Positions 36,490-45,187 of a stretch of DNA of 64,000 bases are shown in pieces. Every line of letters starts with the position of its first letter. The first letter of the stretch is position 1. This stretch comes from Candidatus Thalassospirochaeta sargassi (GTDB lineage: Bacteria > Spirochaetota > Spirochaetia > UBA9216). Location of the stretch: assembly GCA_028532855.1 (NCBI GenBank), contig JAQQAL010000011.1, forward strand, positions 471,157-535,156. The letters run 5' to 3'. The notes beneath the pieces were generated by a model. It saw only the letters and a program-made list of their open reading frames with translations. It was not told the DNA's origin and ran no database searches. A program made the translations under genes and the position numbers.

Positions 36490-36506
36490 TGAATCGGGGC
36501 GAAACT
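36478..36506 (+). promoter_or_regulatory. Promoter of rsmI, leaderless geometry
   Basis: Consensus -35 TTGACA (36478-36483), 17-base spacer, weak -10 GAAACT (36501-36506), six bases, ATG 36513. Confidence 0.45.
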
Positions 36507-36512
36507 TTGGCT

Positions 36513-37202
36513 ATGAAAGAACCAGGCATACTTTATATTGTAGCTACCCCCATCGGTAATTTGAAGGATATAACCCTAAGAGCCCTTGATGTGCTTAAGG
36601 AGGTAGATGTTGTTGCCTGTGAAGATACACGCCACACGCTGAAGCTTCTGAACGCCTATTCAATCAGTAAAAAGCTGGTAAGCTGCAGGTCTGCAAACGA
36701 GGACAAGGCTGCAGAGCGGATAGTTTCCATTCTCAAAGATGGGCTTGATGTGGCTTATGCATCAGATGCCGGAACCCCTGGTGTGAGTGATCCCGGCGGA
36801 AGGCTAGTGCGGGCTGTCAGAGATGAAGGTTATGAGGTGATTCCTCTTCCGGGGGCATCAGCCTTCGCATCGCTTGTCAGTGTGGGAGCCTTCCCTGATA
36901 AGGCAGTCACTTTCGAGGGCTTCCTTTCTCCGAAGCCCGGCAGACGGCGAAAACGGCTGAAGGAACTGCTTGAAAGGCCTGAGGCTGCGTTATTTTACGA
37001 ATCTCCGTTTAGAATAATCAAGCTTTTAACGGATATTGCCGATTTATTTCCTGAGCGGGAAGTTCTAATTGGGCGTGAAATGACAAAAATCCATGAAGAA
37101 TTCCTCGAAGGGCCGGTAAATGAGGTGCTTGAGCTCCTAAACAGCCGAGAAAAGGTTAAAGGAGAGTTTTCTGTACTTGTTTCCGGGAAGAAAAAGGGTT
37201 AA
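36513..37202 (+). CDS. rsmI: 16S rRNA (cytidine1402-2'-O)-methyltransferase
   Basis: 229 residues of the tetrapyrrole-methylase fold. N-terminal LYIVATPIGNLKDITLRAL, CEDTRHT, SDAGTPGVSDPG and PLPGASA are diagnostic of RsmI. The protein ends shortly after the catalytic domain, so the ~50-residue C-terminal helical extension of longer RsmI proteins is missing; many bacterial forms are of this shorter type. ATG 36513 is preferred to TTG 36489 because the conserved N-terminus starts there. The stop overlaps the flgM promoter. Confidence 0.92.
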   Translation: MKEPGILYIVATPIGNLKDITLRALDVLKEVDVVACEDTRHTLKLLNAYSISKKLVSCRSANEDKAAERIVSILKDGLDVAYASDAGTPGVSDPGGRLVRAVRDEGYEVIPLPGASAFASLVSVGAFPDKAVTFEGFLSPKPGRRRKRLKELLERPEAALFYESPFRIIKLLTDIADLFPEREVLIGREMTKIHEEFLEGPVNEVLELLNSREKVKGEFSVLVSGKKKG

Positions 37203-37227
37203 AATATAACTGTAGGAGTGCCGATAT
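37200..37227 (+). promoter_or_regulatory. Sigma-28 (FliA)-type promoter of flgM
   Basis: TAAA (37200-37203), 16 bases, GCCGATAT (37220-37227); the FliA consensus is TAAA-N15-GCCGATAA. It overlaps the rsmI stop codon and lies 24 bases before the flgM ATG. Confidence 0.65.
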
Positions 37228-37251
37228 TAATATTGGAAGGCAGGTTCTGAA

Positions 37252-37536
37252 ATGACAATAGATAGACTTGGACCAATTGATCCATTATCAAAACTGAATA
37301 AGGCTGGAAAAGCCGATAAAACTGTTAAAGCTGATGCAAAAGATACCATCTCGGTATCGGATGAAGCCAAGAATCTCGGAGAGATCTATAGAGCGACCGA
37401 GCTTGTCAAGGCTGCTCCGGACATTAGAATGGACAGGGTGGAAGAAGTAAAGCAAAAACTTCAGGATCCGAACTATCTCGACAGTAAGATCGGTGAAGTC
37501 GCCGATAGAATTATGGATGTTTTCGGTCTTTCATAG
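37252..37536 (+). CDS. flgM: Anti-sigma-28 factor FlgM
   Basis: 94 residues, normal FlgM length. Disordered, Lys-rich N-terminus and a C-terminal sigma-binding region with the family pattern (PDIRMDRVEEVKQKL, then SKIGEVADRIMDVFGL). It holds FliA inactive until the flagellar hook is complete. No flagellar genes are adjacent. The sigma-28-like promoter implies the usual autoregulatory loop. It is followed by a good terminator. Confidence 0.85.
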   Translation: MTIDRLGPIDPLSKLNKAGKADKTVKADAKDTISVSDEAKNLGEIYRATELVKAAPDIRMDRVEEVKQKLQDPNYLDSKIGEVADRIMDVFGLS

Positions 37537-37559
37537 GAAGACCCCCTAGAATATTGACG

Positions 37560-37596
37560 GCAGAGAGTGGCTGAAGGCACTTTCTGCTTTTTTTTT
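37560..37596 (+). terminator. Intrinsic terminator after flgM
   Basis: Stem GCAGAGAGTG / CACTTTCTGC (one G-T pair), eight-base loop, nine T, 23 bases after the stop. Confidence 0.92.
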
Positions 37597-37655
37597 AAGA
37601 TAAAAAGGAGATTCGGCTGTAATAATAAAGCCGCTTCTTCAGGCTGGAGGGTGTT

Positions 37656-38804
37656 ATGCAGCAGGTAGTTTTTGATATTCCGGTAAAAGCCTGTATGGGG
37701 TTTGATTCGTTCGGCCGTTTAGGTGAAGCGGCGGCTGAATGCGGGAAAAGAGCGCTTATAGTAACCGGAACCGCTGTATCTGACACTGGTCTTACCGGCA
37801 GAGTTGAAAGTATTCTCGAATCAAGGGGAATCTCTTCTATAGTTTTCAACAGCATTGGTCCCGATACAACCTCCGAGGTTATTGATGCGGCTGCAGGTCT
37901 TGCTTCTGCGGGCAAGGCTCAGATGATTATAGGCCTCGGCGGGGTTAAAACGCTTTCAATAGCACGTGCTGCGGCATTAATAGCACCGTCCGAGCTCAGG
38001 GTCGACGATTACATTGACGGAATGCAGCCAGATAAAAAGCCTCTGCCGTTTCTCAGTTTGCCAACGGCATGTCGTGATCCATTCATGTTTAAAGATTCCA
38101 TTATGATAACCGACGGTCGGAACAGCCGCTGCAGTCTGATGAGTACCGCGGGTGTTTATCCTGAGGCTGTATTCATTGATCCTGAAACCGCTGTCACAAT
38201 ACCGGCGGCAACCTTTTCATTTACAATAATGGATACTCTGATGTATGCAATTGAGGGTTATATATCTGAAAAGAGTAATTTTCTGTCCGAAAACCTTTTT
38301 CTGAAGGCTATCTCCGCCGTTGTTACCTCTGAACGCAGGCTGGATGAGAATCTAACCGACCGCGAAGCATACATCAAGGCGGCAAGAGCAGGTCTGGTAA
38401 CCGCGATGGGGCTCTCGATGGCCGGGCCTGGCCTTGGAGCCGCATTGTCAATGATAATTTCCTCGCAGTTCAGGGTTCCCCGTGTACTTGTTTCAGCAGT
38501 TGTCCTTCCAATAGTGCTTGAGTACGGCGTAAAGGTCTGTCCTGAAAAGATTGCCAGGCTTGCCCCTATTTTGAATGAATCAACCGACGGAATCTCAGCT
38601 GTTGATGCGGCTGAACGGGTTATTGAAACAATCCGGCATCGTATAGGTTTGAAAAGAGTGCAGATGAGATTGAGCGAATTCGGGGTTGGGCTTGATGATT
38701 TGGGCGGAATTGCCGCTAATGTCAGAAAGTTTGATTTTATTACTCAGCTCCCTGCACCAGTTTCAACTGATGAACTTACGACAATGCTGCGCAAAACACT
38801 TTAA
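37656..38804 (+). CDS. Iron-type alcohol dehydrogenase homologue lacking metal-binding histidines
   Basis: 382 residues with the overall group III alcohol dehydrogenase fold. The metal site is lost: of the usual Asp-His-His-His, only Asp193 remains, while Tyr197 (MDTLMYAIE), Leu264 (GLGAALSM) and Arg276 (FRVPRVLV) replace the three His. The nucleotide loop GGGS is changed to GGVKT (95-99). The frame is intact and the sequence well ordered, so it is a diverged, possibly non-catalytic protein, or uses another mechanism. GGAGGG lies before the ATG. The SpoU methyltransferase gene follows after five bases. Confidence 0.75.
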   Translation: MQQVVFDIPVKACMGFDSFGRLGEAAAECGKRALIVTGTAVSDTGLTGRVESILESRGISSIVFNSIGPDTTSEVIDAAAGLASAGKAQMIIGLGGVKTLSIARAAALIAPSELRVDDYIDGMQPDKKPLPFLSLPTACRDPFMFKDSIMITDGRNSRCSLMSTAGVYPEAVFIDPETAVTIPAATFSFTIMDTLMYAIEGYISEKSNFLSENLFLKAISAVVTSERRLDENLTDREAYIKAARAGLVTAMGLSMAGPGLGAALSMIISSQFRVPRVLVSAVVLPIVLEYGVKVCPEKIARLAPILNESTDGISAVDAAERVIETIRHRIGLKRVQMRLSEFGVGLDDLGGIAANVRKFDFITQLPAPVSTDELTTMLRKTL

Positions 38805-38809
38805 AATAA

Positions 38810-39622
38810 ATGATTACCATACGAAAGCTTAAGACGCTGAAGCCCGGAACCCTGAGGCGGAAAACCGCCGTTTTGCTGCAGGCCTTCGAAACAGATTTGA
38901 TCAAAGGCAGGGCGGTAGACCGGCTCTATCTGAAGGAATTTCTGGGGCTTACAGTGGACGCCTTTGTAAATGAAGAAAGGGTTTCTGAATCAGCCCGCGG
39001 AATCCGAAATGTTTTGGGAGATCTATCCGGGCAGGAGCTTCTGCGTGAACTTAATGCCCTCAGGCACAGAATTCTTTCGGTTCTAGGCTCGGAGCCTGCC
39101 GATTGGGACCTCTCGGTAGATCATCCGCCTGTCAGCAGGGATGAGCATCCACGGCTTCTGAATAGTGATCTGCGAACCGAAGCTGGAGTCTATCTGGATG
39201 ATCTGCGCTCTCCTTTCAATGTCGGTTCAATCTTTCGAACCTCGGAAGCTTTCGGTGTGTCGAAGATATTCCTCAGTGACGACTGCCCGCCGCCGGATCA
39301 TCCGCGTAGTCTTAGATCTTCAATGGGCTGTACCGAACTTGTTCCATGGAGGAGGTCTGGTTTATTAGAGGCTGCAGCCGATAAAATAGTATTCGCCCTC
39401 GAGGTGGGTGGGACCCCCATAGAGAAGTTTGAATTCCCGGAAAGGGGGCTCGCAATTATCGGCTCTGAGGAACTTGGGATAAGTCCCGAAGCTAGAAAGG
39501 CGGCAGAGAAAAGCGCGGGCCTTGTTTCCATACCTGTTCACGGTTTAAAAGGGTCAATAAATGTATCGGTTGCTTTTGGAATTATGATGCAGCGATGGTC
39601 TGAAACCCTGAATCTACACTAA
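38810..39622 (+). CDS. SpoU/TrmH-family RNA 2'-O-methyltransferase
   Basis: 270 residues. The C-terminal SPOUT domain holds motif 1 (NVGSIFRTSEAFG), motif 2 (LAIIGSEELGIS) and motif 3 (SIPVHGLKGSINVSVAFGI); the Ser normally followed by LNVS is SINVS. The first 120 residues are helical and unique. The target RNA is not predictable. It starts five bases after the Fe-ADH homologue and shows no ribosome site. Its stop abuts the stop of the convergent HDOD gene with no gap. Confidence 0.88.
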   Translation: MITIRKLKTLKPGTLRRKTAVLLQAFETDLIKGRAVDRLYLKEFLGLTVDAFVNEERVSESARGIRNVLGDLSGQELLRELNALRHRILSVLGSEPADWDLSVDHPPVSRDEHPRLLNSDLRTEAGVYLDDLRSPFNVGSIFRTSEAFGVSKIFLSDDCPPPDHPRSLRSSMGCTELVPWRRSGLLEAAADKIVFALEVGGTPIEKFEFPERGLAIIGSEELGISPEARKAAEKSAGLVSIPVHGLKGSINVSVAFGIMMQRWSETLNLH

Positions 39623-41110
39623 TTAATCAACCTCGGCGTCGGCTGCATCCGCATCAAAGGCTTCAGACAGTCTTTGTGTTATCATCATAAACTGTTCCTC
39701 GGTCTTTATGCCGTAATCATTAAGAATGTTCACATTAATCTGTTCGAAAGTAATCTCTCCTGATTCTAGGTTGGCCATGGAATTTGCAAGATAAACAGTG
39801 TATACGACGTCCCGGTATTCCTTCGGCGCCTGGAGAGGGTTGTGATGATATGTAATTGAGGCAATCAGAGAGGGTGGGAAATTCCACTTCTCTGCTATTT
39901 TCCCGCCTATCATTGCGTGATTTAGACCAGCCGACAATTCTTCCATAATCCCATGCTCAAATTCTTTTTCATTGCAGAATCTCGAAATCTTTTCAAGAAG
40001 TTCAGGGTGAACATTGGAGAAGATAATTTTACCTATATCGTGCAGAATACCGCCGACATAGGTATCATCAAGCAGATCTTTTTTTCGTTTGAAGTTTTTC
40101 GCGAGGTTGTATGAGTAAAAAGCTACCCGGTAGGAATGATCCCATAGCGATTTCTGATCAGTCTTTAATACCTTCTGAGTCCCGTATGAGAACAGCATGT
40201 TTCTGATTCCTCGCAGACCTACAAGTTTGACCGCTTCAACAATATTATCTACCTTCTTCGGCAGCATGAACTGGGCTGAATTTACTACCTTCAATAGGTC
40301 TGCAGTCAGTGAAGGGTCCATGCTGATTTGACGTGCAATATCTGTCAATTCTGATTCGGGATCGTTTATTAGCTGCTGAATGAAAACTACATTCTCAGGA
40401 AACTGCGGCAGGTCGTCAATTTCATCAACAATTTCCTGTGCAAGCTGATTGAGGTTTTCGATATGTATGTCGGCAAAGGGTATGGTTATCCTGGCTACGG
40501 TTTCATCACCGATAACGTCTATGTCGAAAGCGTCTTCATCAAGTCCTATTTTTTTGAGCATCAGAACAAGGATGACTATTCCAAGACCGGCGCCTTCCGA
40601 ATCATCGAGGACTGAGGAAAGCGCCTCTTCCATTGATTCAAATGCCCTTGATCTGGCAATCCTGTCGTAGACACGCATCTGCTCCTTCTGGGAAATAAGA
40701 ACATTATTTTTAATGGACATGGTAATGGCATTGTCGGTTGAATGAAAAACAACCTTGATATACAGGCCGGCTTCCTGTTGTTTCTCAAGCCAGTAGTTGA
40801 TGTTGTCCAGAGTTTCCTGCTTGAACGATTCCATCCCCTTTGCATAATCATCGGGGTTGTTGATATCGAGGTTTTTCTCTGAAAAATAAACGCGCTTTGT
40901 ATTGGCCTTTTTTGCGTTTACAGCGAGTTCCCTCATGCAGTAGGCTATCCGGTCCTTAAGTTCCCCCTGACCGAATTTATTCAGATAAACACCGAGGACT
41001 TCCTCGATATACATCTCCGTTTCGTGCGGAAGCTTAAAAGATTTAATTGTTACCGGTATAGAAGAAACAATTGCCTTATTGATTTGTGCTGCATCTACCT
41101 GTTTTGCCAT
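39623..41110 (-). CDS. Histidine-kinase-like ATPase domain fused to HDOD domain
   Basis: 495 residues. Residues 1-~210 look like a GHKL ATPase module: an N-box-like YCMRELAVNAKKAN and a G-rich DDSEGAGLGIVILVLML, without a dimerisation His. Residues ~230-440 are an HDOD domain (LPQFPENVVFIQQLI, DPSLTADLLKVVNSAQF, GGILHDIGKI, HHNP), a family that often binds signalling nucleotides or partners. This domain pair is uncommon. A perfect consensus promoter and TGGAG ribosome site precede it. Confidence 0.8.
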   Translation of the reverse strand: MAKQVDAAQINKAIVSSIPVTIKSFKLPHETEMYIEEVLGVYLNKFGQGELKDRIAYCMRELAVNAKKANTKRVYFSEKNLDINNPDDYAKGMESFKQETLDNINYWLEKQQEAGLYIKVVFHSTDNAITMSIKNNVLISQKEQMRVYDRIARSRAFESMEEALSSVLDDSEGAGLGIVILVLMLKKIGLDEDAFDIDVIGDETVARITIPFADIHIENLNQLAQEIVDEIDDLPQFPENVVFIQQLINDPESELTDIARQISMDPSLTADLLKVVNSAQFMLPKKVDNIVEAVKLVGLRGIRNMLFSYGTQKVLKTDQKSLWDHSYRVAFYSYNLAKNFKRKKDLLDDTYVGGILHDIGKIIFSNVHPELLEKISRFCNEKEFEHGIMEELSAGLNHAMIGGKIAEKWNFPPSLIASITYHHNPLQAPKEYRDVVYTVYLANSMANLESGEITFEQINVNILNDYGIKTEEQFMMITQRLSEAFDADAADAEVD

Positions 41111-41139
41111 TTTTACTCCAGAATATATTAACTGTTTTA

Positions 41140-41167
41140 ATTATAATCCTCGCTTCACAGCTGTCAA
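41140..41167 (-). promoter_or_regulatory. Consensus sigma-70 promoter of the ATPase-HDOD gene
   Basis: Minus strand: TTGACA (41167-41162), 16-base spacer, TATAAT (41145-41140). Both hexamers are perfect; the transcript keeps a leader with a Shine-Dalgarno. Confidence 0.85.
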
Positions 41168-41221
41168 TATGAACACCTGTTATTTTCCGGCTATCAGCCA
41201 CCGGACGATGGGTTTATGGAG

Positions 41222-42982
41222 TTAATTTCCGAAATTTTTAGCCTGTCCTGCAAGTTTTTTAAGATTTTTCTCTACAAGGAGGTTGAAACTCCCGTGGGGA
41301 AACAGCCCTCTGGAATTCCTCTTCCCAGCTTCCTTCCCCGTCAGGATTTCCATGCTGTCGTCAACTGTTGAAACGGGATAGATGTGAAAACTACCGTCGG
41401 CAATATCGTTGATTATCTCATCAGGCAGACTTATGTTTTTAATATTGCGTTCGGGAACAATGACGCCTTGATTTCCGGTGAAATTTATTGCCTTGCAGGC
41501 CTTGTAGAATCCTTCAATTTTTTCTCTGAGTCCGCCTACCGCCTGGATTTCGCCAGTCTGACTCAGACTGCCGGTTACGGCGATATCCTGACGCAGCGGA
41601 ACCCCGGCAATGGCTGAGAGAAGGGCATAGAGCTCTGATGATGAGGCGGAATCGCCGTCTATTTCGCTGTAGGATTGTTCAAAACAGATGCTTGCGAATA
41701 TGGAAATTGGAAAATCAGCGGCGAATTTGCTTCGCAGAAAACCCTCAAGAATTAGTACCCATTTATCATGAATCTCACCAGACAGGCCTGCCTCGTGTTC
41801 AATATTGACGAGGCCGTTTTCACCTGCTGCTATCCGTGCTGAAATCAGACCGGGAAAACCGAAGGACCATGGACCCTTGTCGATTATTGCCAGTCCATTG
41901 ACCTTGCCGGTTTCATAACCGTCTACTGCGAGGTTAATCTCACCCGATTTAATATCCTCAATAATTCGTTTTTCAAGCAGGCTGAAGCGATCGGCCTGGT
42001 GTTTAATAGCAGATTTTATATCATCAGCATTCAGTTCATATTCCTGTACGGTTTCTGAGCCGGTTCGACAAATCTCGGCTGCTTCAATCAGCAGTATCTC
42101 AGTTTCCGATGTGAGAGTGCTTAGCTTTGTGTTGTTTTCAGCTGATGCAACGCTGAATTTTATTATTTCAAGAGCCGCATCATCGGTCAGTCTGCATCCG
42201 AGGCGTTCTGTGCTGAAATTGCGGCATCGATTTACAAGGGCCGCTATATTTGAGTCGTTAAGGTCTGCAACAGAATCAAGTTCGGCAAAGAAACCGAAGA
42301 GCTCTCTAAAATCCTCATCGGTGTTATAGAAGTGATCGTAATGTCCTTCACTGCCGAGGATGACAAGTTTGATGTCTACCCCGATTTCGGGCAGGAGCAG
42401 GCTGTTTCGCGGCTCGGAGGAGCCTGAACCGATTGTGATTTTCCCGCTGCGGAGAACTCTCTTCAAAAGTTTCCAGCTGTCTTCTTCATCAAGAAGATCT
42501 TCAGCATTAATAACTAGTATTCCGCCCGACGATTCCAGGATGGAACCCGCCGTAACCTTGTCTATTTCCGAGGAGCTGCGGCCGAACAGTTTTTGCGGGA
42601 CAGGGTTGTTTTCAATTATTACGGGTGTTTCTGCGCTGCTTACAAGCACCGCTGTCTTCAGTCCGTCAACGCTTCCGGGGCCCCCCTTTCTGATTACAGG
42701 ACGGAAGGGGGCAGCGGGGTTTTCGCATATCACAAGTTCCGTACGTCGGCCGGTCTGTATTGAGCTTGCAGCATTTAATACAGCCTCTTCGCGCTCGGGT
42801 GCTGACGGGCCGCATACGAAGAGGTTCATTCCCTTGCCGCGGATTCGAAATGCGGTTTTTATTGCTGTATCCGCAATACTTTCAGGTGGAAAGTTCGGAG
42901 TAGACTCGGGCTGTATCATGGAAATGTCTTGCTCTGATAGAGATATTTTTATCTCATCAGCGGTTAATTCGCGGGTTTTCAT
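41222..42982 (-). CDS. Lon-like protease with degenerate ATPase region
   Basis: 586 residues, the length of E. coli LonH/YcbZ. The C-terminal Lon protease domain has Ser445 in DGDSASSSELYALL and Lys488 in LREKIEG, the catalytic dyad. The N-terminal region keeps NLFVCGP but replaces the Walker A loop with SAPEREE, so ATP binding is doubtful. The function of this subfamily is poorly known; it may be ATP-independent or rely on a partner. It is divergent from the aldehyde dehydrogenase gene with only 28 bases between starts and interleaved promoters. Confidence 0.82.
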   Translation of the reverse strand: MKTRELTADEIKISLSEQDISMIQPESTPNFPPESIADTAIKTAFRIRGKGMNLFVCGPSAPEREEAVLNAASSIQTGRRTELVICENPAAPFRPVIRKGGPGSVDGLKTAVLVSSAETPVIIENNPVPQKLFGRSSSEIDKVTAGSILESSGGILVINAEDLLDEEDSWKLLKRVLRSGKITIGSGSSEPRNSLLLPEIGVDIKLVILGSEGHYDHFYNTDEDFRELFGFFAELDSVADLNDSNIAALVNRCRNFSTERLGCRLTDDAALEIIKFSVASAENNTKLSTLTSETEILLIEAAEICRTGSETVQEYELNADDIKSAIKHQADRFSLLEKRIIEDIKSGEINLAVDGYETGKVNGLAIIDKGPWSFGFPGLISARIAAGENGLVNIEHEAGLSGEIHDKWVLILEGFLRSKFAADFPISIFASICFEQSYSEIDGDSASSSELYALLSAIAGVPLRQDIAVTGSLSQTGEIQAVGGLREKIEGFYKACKAINFTGNQGVIVPERNIKNISLPDEIINDIADGSFHIYPVSTVDDSMEILTGKEAGKRNSRGLFPHGSFNLLVEKNLKKLAGQAKNFGN

Positions 42983-43004
42983 TCAATGGTGATATTACTA
43001 TAAT
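42976..43004 (+). promoter_or_regulatory. Promoter of the aldehyde dehydrogenase gene, leaderless geometry
   Basis: TTTTCA (42976-42981), 17-base spacer, perfect TATAAT (42999-43004), six bases, ATG 43011. Its -35 overlaps the start codon of the divergent Lon-like gene. Confidence 0.62.
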
Positions 43005-43020
43005 CGCAGCATGGAATCAA
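42992..43020 (-). promoter_or_regulatory. Promoter of the Lon-like protease gene, near-leaderless
   Basis: Minus strand: TTGATT (43020-43015), 17-base spacer, TAATAT (42997-42992), nine bases, ATG 42982. Its -35 lies inside the first codons of the divergent gene. Confidence 0.5.
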
Positions 43021-44381
43021 CAGAGTATATAAGAGCTTATATAGACAGGTCACGTAATACCCTTAAAGAGCTTGAATCGTGGGATCAGCTGCAGATAGAT
43101 GAAGCAGTCAGGTTGATTGGCCGCGTTGTTTATGATAATGCAGCTGAGCTTGCACAGATGGCGGTTGAGGAAACCGGTATGGGAAATGTTCCTGATAAGA
43201 CGGTAAAAAATAAAGGAAAATCGTCTGTAATCTGGAACAGTCTGAAGGGTAGAACATCACGCGGCGTTATCAGCCGTGATGAAAGAACGGGTATTGTCGA
43301 AATTGCAAAACCTGTTGGGGTTATTGCGGCGGTTACCCCCTGTACAAACCCGGTTGTTACACCGATGTGTAATGCAATGTTTGCTGTGAAGGGCGGCAAC
43401 TCAATTATATTCACCCCGCATCACAGGTCTTTTCATACCTCTACACGTACAGTAGAACTTATAAATAAAGCCCTTGCAGGAATCGGAGCTCCTGAGCACC
43501 TGATTCAGATTATAGGAGAACAATCCCGGGAGAATACCCGTGAACTGATGGCGTCATCCGACGTTGTGATTGCGACCGGCGGGATGGGGATGGTCAGGGC
43601 AGCCTATTCAAGCGGCAAACCGGCCTTCGGAGTAGGCTCCGGAAATGTACAGTGTATCATTGACCGTGATGCAGAATTTTCGGAAGCTGTGCCGAAGATA
43701 ATTACCGGGCGATGCTTTGATAATGGTATTATATGCTCTTCAGAACAGACTGTGATTGTTCATAATGACGACTATGATGAGGTAATGGATGAGTTTAGGA
43801 AAAACGGATGCTATACTGCAGCTTCCGGAGCAGAAACCGAAGCGCTCAGAAGAGCTTTGTTTCCGGATGGGAAAATGAACCCTGCTCTAGTGGGGCAGCC
43901 GGCATCGAAGGCTGCCGCAGTTGCGGGCGTTGCAGGAGCAGATAATGCTAAAATCCTGCTGATTGAGGCCGAGGGAGCGGGCCGTGCAGATCTGCTGTCC
44001 CGCGAAAAGATGTGTCCAGTACTTTCAGTTTATAGATATAATCATTTTGACGAGGCTGTTGAAATAGCTGCAGCCAATCTTGATTATGAAGGTGCCGGTC
44101 ATTCGGTTGCAATTCACTCCTGCAGCAGTGATAATATAGAAAAGGCTGCACTTAGACTTAATGCCGGCAGATTTGTGATTAACCAGACATCATCAACAAG
44201 TGCTGGGGGCAGTTTTTATAACGGATTTACGCCGACTACAACCCTGGGCTGCGGATCATGGGGGAACAACAGCATATCAGAAAACCTTTCTTATAAGCAT
44301 CTGATTAATGTGTCGAGAATAGGTAATTATATGCCGGACAATCATGTTCCGGATGAATCTGAACTCTGGGGTGAGGAATAG
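43011..44381 (+). CDS. CoA-acylating aldehyde dehydrogenase family protein
   Basis: 456 residues. ALDH fold with the catalytic Cys in FDNGIICSSEQTVI, a context typical of CoA-acylating enzymes (AdhE N-domain, EutE, PduP, sulfoacetaldehyde dehydrogenase). Other motifs: VAAVTPCTNPVVTP-like stretch near residue 105 and GVGSGN. It would convert an aldehyde to its acyl-CoA with NAD(P). No microcompartment genes are nearby, so the substrate is open. There is no ribosome site. It is followed by a Nif3 gene after nine bases. Confidence 0.85.
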   Translation: MESTEYIRAYIDRSRNTLKELESWDQLQIDEAVRLIGRVVYDNAAELAQMAVEETGMGNVPDKTVKNKGKSSVIWNSLKGRTSRGVISRDERTGIVEIAKPVGVIAAVTPCTNPVVTPMCNAMFAVKGGNSIIFTPHHRSFHTSTRTVELINKALAGIGAPEHLIQIIGEQSRENTRELMASSDVVIATGGMGMVRAAYSSGKPAFGVGSGNVQCIIDRDAEFSEAVPKIITGRCFDNGIICSSEQTVIVHNDDYDEVMDEFRKNGCYTAASGAETEALRRALFPDGKMNPALVGQPASKAAAVAGVAGADNAKILLIEAEGAGRADLLSREKMCPVLSVYRYNHFDEAVEIAAANLDYEGAGHSVAIHSCSSDNIEKAALRLNAGRFVINQTSSTSAGGSFYNGFTPTTTLGCGSWGNNSISENLSYKHLINVSRIGNYMPDNHVPDESELWGEE

Positions 44382-44390
44382 GAGATAAAT

Positions 44391-45167
44391 ATGAAATTGT
44401 CGGAAATAGACAAATATTACCGCGGCCTGATGCAGATTGATGAACTCGTGCGGACTGATGTGTCAATGAACGGTATACAGGTTTCAGCCGGGAACGGCAA
44501 TGCTGATGAATGTGAAATAGGTAAAATCGCATTTGCTGTCGATGCATGTATGGAAAGCTTTGAACGGGCTGCGGATCAGGCTGCCGATATGCTCTTTGTT
44601 CACCACGGACTGTTCTGGGGTAAGCCTGAGCAGGTTTCTGGCGCCCACTTCAGACGGTTGAAGTTTCTGATTGAACACAATATTTCGCTCTATGCCGCCC
44701 ATCTGCCATTGGATATACACCCTGAGTTCGGGAACAATGCCGGAATGTGTGAATCTCTCGGAATTACCGATCCAGAACCCTTCGGGGAATACCATGGTTT
44801 CAAGATTGGTTTCAAGGGCAGACTGCCTGAGGCATGCAGCATTTCCCATATTCTCGATAAGCTTGGCCTTTCCGCTGACAGGGCCCTGTCGGTGCTGCCC
44901 TTCGGTCCGGAGGAGATTAGGACGGTGGCTCTTGTTTCCGGCGGTGGTCAGAATGAGGTATATCAGGCAATGGACGAAGATGTTGATTTGTATATAACAG
45001 GAGATTCTTCACATCAGATCTACCATCCTTGTCTGGAAAACAGGATCAACCTAATCAGCGGCGGTCATTATCATACTGAAACCTGGGGAGTAAGGCTTCT
45101 CTCGGAGAAAACTGCAGCGGATCTGAACATTGAAACAGTATTTATTGATGTGCCTACAGGTTTGTAG
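44391..45167 (+). CDS. Nif3-like dinuclear metal protein
   Basis: 258 residues of the Nif3/YbgI family. Metal-binding motifs: FVHHGLFWG near residue 68, HLPLDIHPEFGNN near 105, and GGHYHTET near the C-terminus. Members form hexamers with two metal ions; the biochemical role is unsettled. AGGAGATAA precedes ATG 44391, so it is translated from the aldehyde dehydrogenase mRNA. Confidence 0.88.
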   Translation: MKLSEIDKYYRGLMQIDELVRTDVSMNGIQVSAGNGNADECEIGKIAFAVDACMESFERAADQAADMLFVHHGLFWGKPEQVSGAHFRRLKFLIEHNISLYAAHLPLDIHPEFGNNAGMCESLGITDPEPFGEYHGFKIGFKGRLPEACSISHILDKLGLSADRALSVLPFGPEEIRTVALVSGGGQNEVYQAMDEDVDLYITGDSSHQIYHPCLENRINLISGGHYHTETWGVRLLSEKTAADLNIETVFIDVPTGL

Positions 45168-45187
45168 GTCATTATGCGGGATAGTTC

